From Ricinus communis (lineage: Eukaryota; Streptophyta; Magnoliopsida; Malpighiales; Euphorbiaceae), in NCBI RefSeq assembly GCF_019578655.1, contig NC_063264.1, forward strand, positions 10,705,213 to 10,769,212: 64,000 nt of DNA, written 5' to 3'. Below are positions 55,370-64,000 of the stretch, one piece after another. Made by a program: the position numbers and the translations under genes. Each line of letters begins with the position of its first letter. The first letter of the stretch is position 1. Below the pieces are notes generated by a model. The model saw only the letters and a list, made by a program, of their open reading frames with translations. It was not told where the DNA came from and searched no databases.

Positions 55370-56170
55370 TGATATGAATTAAGGCTACCATCAGATTCGA
55401 TTGCAAAGGCATGCACCAATAGGTCCAAAATGTAAATGTAACTCATGCATGTAAACAAGATTCCAATCTTATAATGAGGCATTCAACCCATTTTGAAGAA
55501 TAAAAGCCACTCGGTCATGATTAGGCTTTTGGGCTTAATTCATGTTTACTTAGGTTCTTATCTTTTTGGGTAAGTAATTATTTTAGTTCATCTTTATTTA
55601 ATTAAGGATTATTTAATTAAATGGGAGTTATATGTGTGTTGTGTAGTTGTCATATAGAGTTACAAATGACAGCACAGGAAGAGTTGTCATTTAGGAGTTA
55701 CAAAATGAGTGCAATCGATGTAGAAACATCCATTTAATGAGTTTTAGTGGGGATTAAAGAGAAAATCATGGGAAAGCTCAAAAGACATCCATTTTAGGAT
55801 TCTTTATCTTGTTTTGGCTATAATTATCAAAGCCAAATTTATTTATAAAAATAAATTAATGAATAATAATTTTAATTTGCTCTTTGTAAGTGTTTTTGCT
55901 TAAGTTCTTGCATAAACTTTGAACTTATCTTGTGGCATTCTCTAACCAAAATATTGTGTTTGATTCTTAACTTATCAAATCATGCTTGGTTTGTGGCTTT
56001 CAGAGTTGAATTCAAGTGCTAGTTTCATTGTTAGAACTAGTCATTCCTAACTTCACTTGAGGAGATCCTTGAGTTTTGGAATAATCTTGATTAAAGGGTG
56101 TTTTCTTACATTCCATATGTATCATAACTCATTAATTATTGCGGTGTATGGTTACTAAGATGATGATTTC
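55370..56170 (+). mobile_element. G6 3' LTR, last bases cut by LTR E2
   Basis: Starts TGATATGAATTAAGGCTACC after TTTCAAGAGAA and runs to GATGATTTC, where LTR E2 begins. Only about the last six bases (CTATCA in G4 and the 5' copy) are missing. Confidence 0.8.
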
Positions 56171-57388
56171 TGATGTTCATCATTTTATACATGTTTATAT
56201 GCCCAATTACTTCCATTTTTTTAGCATAGTTATCTTGTTTTATGCCAGAATCACATGTGTTTTGGTTACTTTCATGTTTCAGGTGATTATCGATGGACAT
56301 TATCAGTAGTTGAGGGAAATATGTGCAAATACGGACCAGAATCCATCAAAATTCAGCAAGGGCTACCATTTCAAGGTTGAGCACGACGTGGGCTCTAGCC
56401 GTGCTGAACCATCAACACTTGACCCTCAAGAGTGCCATTTGGGCACAGTTTCGAGGCCACCACAGCCTTCATCACGGCCCGTGGTGCTCAGCACCAGTGA
56501 GGGCATGACTAAGAAGAAGCCCTAAATTGCAGGACTCGGAGGTCCAGCACAGCCTGGACTCCGCCCGTGCTGATCATCACGGGCTTGATCATAGCCATGC
56601 TAAGGCATTTATATAGGCAAATGCGATTTATTGAGCTAAGGTTCGATTTTCTGACTCTAGATCTCACATACACGAGCGAGCCACCCCTTTTTAGGCTTCG
56701 ATATTGGACTTTGGGAGACCATATTTCGCATAATGAAAGACAGATTTCAATGGTTCAAGCATCACACTGAAGAACAAGAGTGGGTTTTGAGGCAAATCAA
56801 GAGGAAATTTGGGAGATCAACCGCAGTGTAGATTTAGATTTTGAGCTGCTCATCCAATTCGAGGGAAAAGGGTGTATCTATTTTATTTTCTTTATTCTTT
56901 CATTGTAATCGAATTCCTAGTTATTTTAGACATGAACATGTGTACCTACATCGATTAAACCTATTGGGATTTCCTTATTATGTTGGCTTAGTACTAAATT
57001 GTTGGATTGTTCAAGTTCTTTTTTATATTCTTTTTGCTTTCAGTATTAATAAGATATCGCATTATTCATGAGATGTTGTGAATTGTGTTCCTTAGATTAT
57101 TTTCTATAAGTGAGAAATTCATTAAGTAATTGGAATTTTGAATAGCAAGAACTGGTTAATGATCACTTAGAGATAATGGTAATTGACTAGTCGGATTAAG
57201 AATAACAAAGCTTAATAGAGGCAGATTAAAGCTTAATACTAACTTAATAATCGATCGTTAAGAAGAGATTCCAACTTTAGGTTCTTAGTTTTAGGAATTT
57301 GGTTATCTTGAGAGGGAGTCCGAATTCAGTTAAGAATTCATCCACGGGTAGCACAATTGGATTCATCAATCTGTTATCTTTTGTTTAA
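56171..57388 (+). mobile_element. LTR E2 (Athila-like), 3' truncated
   Basis: TGATGTTCATCATTTTATAC start, homologous to LTR E1. It carries CACGGCC-type inverted repeats at 56382-56410 and 56551-56580 and a TATA box TTTATATAGG at 56609. It follows the conserved block to CCACGGGTAGCACAATTGG and is cut at about 57388, where minus-strand Athila protease sequence begins. It is inserted in the G6 3' LTR (flank ATTTC). Confidence 0.8.
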
Positions 57389-57790
57389 GATCACAAAGTC
57401 AATAGGAAATATGAATTTATCCACCTTAATAAGCACATTCTCTGCAACACCCCTAGGATACTTGGCTGAACTATCAATTATTTGTATACTCATTGTAGTA
57501 GGTTTCATCTCTTCCAGCCCCAACTTAGCAAACATGTTATATGGCATTACATTAATCCTAGCTCCTAAATTAGCTAAAGCTTCACAAATAGTTAAGTCAC
57601 CTATAACATAAGGGATAGTAAAACTCCCTGGATTATGTTTCTTTTCCGGTAACGTTTTTTGGAAAATCGCTGAACATTCCTCTTTTAGCGTCATGAATGC
57701 CAAGTCCTCAAACTTCCTTTTGTTGCTAAAAACCTCCTTTATGAACTTCGCAGATCTAGGCATATGCGAAATAGCATCAACAAAAGGTAA
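57389..57790 (-). pseudogene. pol: Athila-like protease fragment
   Basis: Minus strand, open 57374-57763: MPRSAKFIKEVFSNKRKFED, GSFTIPYVIGDLTICEALAN, LGARINVMPYNMFAKLGLEE and YPRGVAENVLIKVDKFIFPI. Homologous to element A 17680-18020. The catalytic position reads N-L-G-A instead of D-L-G-A. It is cut on the left by LTR E2. Confidence 0.85.
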
Positions 57791-58136
57791 GTTTATGTGT
57801 AGTTATTTAAATACATCAAGAAAATTACCAAACTGCTGCTCGACTTGCGCTGCTTCAACCCATCAAGATACCGAATTTTAGGCTGGCATTCCCTCAATGA
57901 AATCTTCTTTGCCTCTTCCTTCTCTAGTTCCTTCACCTTGTTATCTTTAAACTTTCTGCTTGAATCTACTGCACATTAACATCATTATTAGAAATAGGAG
58001 AAGAACCAGGAATATACTTACCTGACAGCATTGTGATTGCGTTCGCATGCTCTCCTGGGTTGGACTCTGTATTGCTAGGCAAAGTCCCTGGCTGCCTCTC
58101 AGCCCACATCTTAGAAATCTGGCTATTTGATTCTAA
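57791..58136 (-). pseudogene. gag: Athila-like gag C-terminal fragment
   Basis: Minus strand: ESNSQISKMWAERQPGTLPS, TESNPGEHANAITMLSGKYI and a charged linker (KELEKEEAKKISLRECQPKI) leading to the protease. It corresponds to element A 17260-17400. At about 58137 it is fused in frame to Tekay-type integrase. Confidence 0.8.
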
Positions 58137-59170
58137 GATGTTATACGCAAATTTAATAACTGATAGGTACCAATCCCACTGACCACCAAATCTATCACGC
58201 ACATCCAAAGCATATCCTCTAAGGTCTGACTTATCCTCTCCGATTGCTCGTCAGTCTAGGGGTGAAAGGTTGTGCTGAAGTCCAATATGGTACCAAGCTC
58301 TTCTTATAGCTTTCTCTAAAACCTCAAAGTGAACTGCGATCTCTGTTAGACACTATAGAAATAGGAACGCCTTGAAGACTAACCATTCTCTCTAGATATA
58401 CTCGTGCATAATTAGCCACCGAATAAGTAGTCTTCAGAGGAAGGAAGTGCGCTGACTTAATCAATCAGTCCATAATTACCTAAATAGAATCATAACCAAC
58501 CAAAATCTTGGGTAGACTGGAAACAAAATCCATAGTAATCCTTTCCCATTTCCATTATGGTATGGGAAGCGGTTGCAATAACCCTGACGGCTTCTGATGC
58601 TCTAATTTAACCTGCTGACACGTCAGACACTTGGAGACAAACTCTGCCACATCCTTTTTCATTCCATTCCACCAATAATTACTTTTCAAATCGTGATACA
58701 TATTGGTAGAGCTCGGATGCACACTGTAAGCTGTACAGTGAGCCTCTTCTAAAATCTCCTTTTTGAGATTATCCACATCGGGAACACACAACTTAGTGCC
58801 CATCCTCAAAGTACCATCATCATCTATAAGAAAATCATTAGCTCGACCCTGCTGCACTTCTTTTAAGATTTTCCGTAACTGTGGGTCCTGATTCTGAGCT
58901 AACCTGATTCTGTCAACAAGCATAAACCTAACCTTGAGATGTGCTAACAATGCTCCTGATTCTAATACCTCCATTTGCAACCCTTGGTTGCATAATTCGT
59001 GCAACTCTCTAGTCAGGGGTCTCTTCTCTGCACTGATATGAGCAAGACTACCTACTAACTTCTTGCTCAAGGCATCTTCCATGACATTCGCTTTACCTGG
59101 ATGGTAGAGAATATTACAATCATAATCTTGTAGAAGTTCCAACCATCTCCTCTGTCTCAGATTCAATTCT
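58137..59170 (-). pseudogene. pol: Element K integrase (Tekay/Del-type)
   Basis: Open 58555-59166 on the minus strand: MNLRQRRWLELLQDYDCNIL and KANVMEDALSKKLVGS (RNase H end), then AHCTAYSVHPSSTNMYHDLK and [36 protein letters not shown]. The core is frameshifted (SAHFLPLKTTYSVANYARVY). The second catalytic D reads N (VSNRD, near 58342). It ends at WDWYLSVIKFAYN, directly fused to Athila gag. Confidence 0.85.
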
Positions 59171-59590
59171 TTCTACTAAAAAATATACTTTAAACTTTTA
59201 TGATTCGTCTATATCTCACACGTCTCACCATAGAGATAGTGCCTGCAGATCTTTAGAGCAAAGATTACTGTTGCCATCTCCAAATCATGAGTAGGGTAAT
59301 TCTGTTCATGCCTCTTTAATTGCCTGGATGTATAAGCCACTACCTTACCATGCTGCATCAAAATGCAACCCAAACCCAGTCTAGAAGCGTCATAATACAC
59401 CGTGAATCCACCAGTCCTAGAGGGTAAGGTCAACACCGGAGCTGAAGTCAAACAGTCTTTCAGCTTCTAAAAACTTCTTTCACACGCGTTAGTCCACTAG
59501 AACCTAACGTTCTTTTGAGTCAACTTAGTCAAAGGCGCTGCGATCCTCGAGAAGTCTTGCACGAATCGATAGTAGTAGCCTGCCACAAAG
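59171..59590 (-). pseudogene. pol: Element K RNase H and RT tail
   Basis: AGYYYRFVQDFSRIAAPLTK and LTQKNVRF (RT end) followed by [40 protein letters not shown] and [20 protein letters not shown]. Same clade as element T but diverged. Cut on the right by repeat C at about 59590. The RT palm is missing. Confidence 0.85.
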
Positions 59591-60762
59591 GGATGGGATG
59601 CATATAATGAAGTAATTTGGATCAGACTGTTATTAGGTCGGCCCGCGCAAATTTCCTTTGTTTTTGTTAAATTGGCTCATAAAACTTAGGACTATAAGAG
59701 CTATTGATGAGTCAACTCCTCTTTAGTTCATGATTTGACTATATACATCATTCTTTATTTATTTATTCATATTTAGCTTCTCTTTTCTTCTTCTTATGGA
59801 ATGAGGTCTTTCGCGCTATAGAAACCGTATGCAACTGAATACTTGAGGCCAGTGAGCATATTACCTCAGGTTTCTAACTTGCAAGAAATCAAGTTATCGA
59901 TTCTTTTAAGAACTTTGCAAACTTATCTAAACTCGCGCTAGCGCATAGACTTATCGCTCACGTCTTTCCTTTCTTTTCTGTTCTTTATCTACCCTTATGT
60001 TTAAATCAATTTGATTTGATCTTTATGCTTAGTCATAGGGAGGAGAACAAAGAGCTTTTGATTTCTTTCCGTATTGGATCTGAAATCTTGCCTATGTTCT
60101 CATTTTGTTCATTTCCTTTATGCCTCTCTTTCTAATCTCTGTCTAGTATGATGGTTGATTTTTTTTGAAGAGCATAAACACAAGTGTGGAGTTAAAGTGC
60201 ATGGAAGCGAAAATCATATGCACCAATCCAATGCTTGAACAATGTGAAGAAAGAAATGTAGTTGATGTAGTATTGATATCATTTTCTGAATGATCACGAA
60301 CAATCCTTTTGGAGAAAAGAGATAACAACGATAATCATGGCACGCCCTAATATTATGATTCAGGACTTGCACCATTAGAATCTCCATCATTCCTTGTTCC
60401 TCTATGCACGAGGAGTCCTGATGATATAAGGATTAGCACAAGGAATCATGGGAACACAATTAATAAGCTTGACTGGTGGCATTGCTGTTTAGTTTGATGA
60501 TTAACGAGGACGAGATGTAAATCCACGGGTATAAGGGAGAAATCATGTTGTTTTCAATTAATCCAAGCATAATACAAGCAGTACTATGAGCATTCTAATG
60601 TTTGGGATGCATATAATGAAGTAATTTTGGGTTAGAGTGTTATTACATAAACCCACACAATTTTCTCCTTATTTTTGTTAAGCTGGCTCATAAAACTTGG
60701 GTCTGTGAGAGTTGTTGACCAGTTAACTCCTCTCTCGTTCATGATATCACGAGAAGTCCTAC
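59591..60762 (-). repeat. Repeat C, inverted, more than one unit
   Basis: GGGATGCATATAATGAAGTAA occurs near 59591 and again near 60607, about 1,015 bp apart, so at least one complete unit and part of a second are present. It contains CATCATTCCTTGTTCCTCTA and GATTAACGAGGACGAGATGT. Interrupted at 60763 by LTR B2. Confidence 0.75.
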
Positions 60763-62203
60763 TGATGGGTGCTACCCGTGTTAGCTACAATCTAAAGCAG
60801 TATACCTATCGATGTAGTCTAGCACTAATGGCGAGTATCAAGGTCGTATTCCTCGGGAAAGCGAAAGCCCAGAGTTACTTCTTTGTTCTTTGTTATATTA
60901 ACCTAAAATGGATGATGAATAAATTCTAAACTAACTATTAACTACGAGCTAAGTTCTAAGGGAGATGCAGGAGTAATTGATAAGTGAAATAATCAAGACA
61001 AGAAGACAAACCCAAAGGGAATATAAACTAGTTGGCAATCAAACAAAAGATAAAGGATCAGTTAGTCTAATTATGCTACCCGTGGACGAATTCTTAACCG
61101 AATTCGGTTTCTCTCTCGAGATAACCGAATTCCTAAACCTAATAACCTAAAGTTGGAATCTCTTCCTAACGATTGATTCTTAAATTAGCATTAAGCTTTA
61201 ATCCGCTTCTATTAAGCTTTGTTAATTCTTAATCCGGCTAGTTAATTATCCTTATCACTAAGCGATTATTAACCAGTTCTTGTTATTCAAAGTTCCAATT
61301 GCCAAAGGGATTTCTCAGTCTCATAAAGCAATCTAAACATCACAATTCACAACGTCTCATGAATAATGCATAATCTTATTAACACTGAAAATAAGAAGAA
61401 TACAAAACCAACTCAAACAATCCAACAACATAATATCAAACCAACATAGCAAAGAAATCCCAATGGATTTAATCAATTTAGCTAAACATGTTCATGTTTA
61501 AAACAATCTAGGAAATCAATTACAATGAAAGAATAATGAAAATAAAACATGTACACCCTTTTCTCTCGAATTGGATAAACAGCTCCAAATCTAGATCTAC
61601 ACTTTGATTAATCTCCCAAACTGCCTCTTGAATTGCTCCACTACTGTTTTGCACTCGGAATCTTATGATTCCGGGATTCTTACTCACTGCAACTCTCTCT
61701 CGCACTCAGTATTGTGCAGAAACCGAACCAGCCACTACGGCTCAATGTCACTCTTTTTTTCCCCGCTTTTTTTTCTCTAAGAAAAATGAATTTTTCTTAT
61801 ATATTTAACTCAGCACGACCGTGGTCAAGGCCGTGCTGAAACTGTGGATCTCACCAACTAGGGTTTCACCATGACCGTGTTGCTACCCGTGCTGGAGGCC
61901 GTGGTGGCTACGGAAACCGTGCCCAAACTATTGTTTTGAAGACCAAGTTTTGATGGTTGGTCACGGCCTTGACTCAAGCCGTGCTCACTGTGTGCAATGC
62001 GGGCTCTTCTCCGATCTTGATGAATTCTCGTCCGTTTCCACACGTATTGATCTATAATTGCTTAAACACCGATGATGGTCCTATAAATGTTCCTGAAATG
62101 CAAAAGAACATAAAACACGGGTGATCTGGGAATAAAAGCACAATAATTGCTAAGAACATACGCAATAATATGCAAGCAAATATGTGTAAAACTATGCTCA
62201 TCA
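60763..62203 (-). mobile_element. LTR B2 (3' LTR of a second family-B element)
   Basis: 1,441 bp; minus-strand TGATGAGCATAG to TAGCACCCATCA, homologous to LTR B1 throughout. The polypurine tract lies on its right, so this is the 3' LTR of an element whose body extends out of the window. The outer flank is CCTAC (60758-60762) in repeat C; the partner duplication is outside. Confidence 0.9.
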
Positions 62204-64000
62204 AATTACCCCACACGTAAGCTATTGCTTGTCCTCAAGCAATTAACAACTCAACCCATAAAACTACAGTTAGCAATTCCTTTCAGTTTATGCCCCTAGT
62301 CCACAACAGAGAGTATTCAACACATCTCAAAGGTTACTCAATCATAAATCAAATTACAAATCATTAACAAAGAATGGAAATAATATTAATGCATGAGTAA
62401 CTTAAATGATAACTCAACAGAAACATCATGAACCAATGCCTCACAGGGATCACTCAAGTCGCTCAAAGTGTATATTAGGTGAATAACAAACCCCTTAAAG
62501 CAAATGCACAAGACCCGCTCACCATAAGCTTGCTCATAAATCATATCTTCGCTATTGTGAATAAGTAAATACCAGAATCAAAGGGTCTTTACTAAGGTTG
62601 TAATGGGGCTAGGGCAAAGGTACGGAGATTTGGATAGAAGTATGAAAATGCTGGAATTCGTGCGATAAACAATAGTATATGCTCAAAGGATTAAATGCCT
62701 AAGATCACAAAAAGAATCATTCACTAAAATCCCTACTTCATAGAATAACGCTCGCAAATGCTCTAAATCCAATAAAAAGATAAATAATTAAAGAGATTTG
62801 TTTATTATATATATATTTTTTTTCTTCTTCTTCTTCCTTTATTTATTTTTTTTTAATTTTTTTTTAAAAGAAATGAACTAGCAGCTTATTAGCGACCGCT
62901 GCATACCACTCGAATAAACATAAAGAATATCAAATACAAATTGGATCAAAGGGAGCATTTAAAATATCAAGAAGATTTAGTGAATTTACCAACATAGCAA
63001 CTAGCATTTTAATCCCACATAAAGAAATTCCAGCATAAGGGTAAAGGAAAGATAAATGTAAAGAATGGTATATTTGAAGTGTATAGGTGTAGATTATGAA
63101 GAAAAGGTTAAGGCTCAAAAACTGGCTAACTAATGGAAACACAAGGTGATAGGCTTTTGGTCAAATGTGGGGAATCCTAAATCGCCCAAATCATCTCATG
63201 GTATTCACAATATTCATGTAACTTCAACACGCATTACAAAGCAAGTTCTAGAAGCAAAGTTAAGTACAATGCACACTCAAACAATAAATATAAAGAGCAT
63301 AAGTATAATGAATGCTCAACTGGCTCAAAATCTCACTTTCAGGTGTGGTATTAGGTGCAGTTGGTTCGCAACATCATTAATTGAATCATTACTTAAGAAA
63401 CACATGCATATGATATTATCAACGTTCTAAGTTAAAATTTGACAATTCAAAAAAAACAATTAAATAACACCGGTTTAACCCGGCAGGGTTGATGTGTAAA
63501 ACACCATAAATTGTTTTCTAAGGACAATGAACAGCAAAGAAAAGTAACTACAATTCTATAAATCAAGTCATCAATCAGCTCAAAAATAGCATACACAAGT
63601 GCATAAAAACACAGTGTCCTAACATCCCCTAAAAATACACAACACCTAGCCATAGCAATTTCAGATATATTAAAAATCCATATGAGAGATTAAGGTTTAT
63701 CCATAAGCACCCCACACTTGAAGAACACACTGTCCTCAGTGTAAAATGTTATGGATACCCCGCATGGAATGCTCAACTAAGAGAACAAAGGCAATACAAT
63801 CCAAGTGCATGACATGTATGAAAAATAAAGTAAATAAATGCAGAAAAATAAAAAGATCTAGGGGACTGCCCTGATCATCCATCGAGGCTGATGTTGTGGA
63901 AATTCAGTGCCTCTTCGGTGAGAATCAAAATAATAAAATAAAGAAATAAAATTAAAACTGAAAATATGAAAACTAAAACTAATAAAATGTTTCAAAACAA
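62204..64000 (-). mobile_element. Family-B 3' non-coding tail, extending beyond the window
   Basis: Minus-strand counterpart of 18817-20260 up to about 63645, then additional sequence not present in B1. Two hairpin/purine modules are seen: TTGCTTGAGGACAAGCAA (62225-62242) with AAGTGTGGGGTAATT-like sequence next to the LTR, and ACACTGAGGACAGTGT (63727-63742) with AAGTGTGGGGTG (63708-63719). A T/C-rich variable tract lies at 62806-62870. No coding frame was recognised; the 3' ORF would lie beyond 64000. Confidence 0.85.

Overview
The window is nuclear DNA of a flowering plant, probably a eudicot; the species cannot be read from it. It is AT-rich and consists almost entirely of LTR retrotransposons: Ty3/gypsy of Athila-like, Tekay/Del-like and CRM/Reina-like types, plus one Ty1/copia. 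I find no host gene, rRNA or tRNA gene, or CRISPR array. Every coding region carries stops, frameshifts, deletions or lost catalytic residues. The setting looks like heterochromatin, perhaps pericentromeric.

Layout. 1-4476: edge of an LTR (minus) set in a gag relic, then a non-coding tandem repeat ('repeat C', basic unit about 0.98 kb) holding a solo LTR. 4477-10281: gypsy element G1 with both LTRs and decayed gag-pol. 10282-11632: inverted repeat C and an LTR fragment. 11633-14177: gypsy G2 (minus), with integrase fused in front of gag. 14178-37749: a copia element (minus) split by Athila-like element A (14713-35423). A has lost most of pol to a fragment of related family B (18817-21745), and its 3' LTR is split by Tekay/Del-type element T (24904-34343, target duplication CCATG). 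37750-45124: element D, whose LTR starts like family A and ends like family B, with a gag-only interior; then a chromovirus tail with LTR F, and an Athila-like 3' end with LTR E1. 45125-50277: broken CRM/Reina-like pieces (G3, G5). 50298-54304: gypsy G4 (minus). 54305-56170: G6, a tiny non-autonomous element with a 393-bp interior. 56171-59590: LTR E2 and two fused minus-strand pol fragments. 59591-60762: repeat C again. 60763-64000: 3' LTR and 3' tail of a second family-B element (minus).

Most noteworthy: (1) a duplicated module of AGGA-loop hairpin plus an AAGTGTGGGG tract in the 3' regions of the Athila-like elements; (2) covarying CACGGCC...GGCCGTG inverted repeats just upstream of the TATA box in LTRs of several families; (3) G6 and a conserved acidic reading frame it shares with 45225-45668; (4) the recombinant LTR of D; (5) an in-frame minisatellite where pol of G1 runs into its own 3' LTR.

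Names A, B, C, D, E, F, G, H, K and T are local labels. Family assignments rest on motif recognition by eye, not on database searches.
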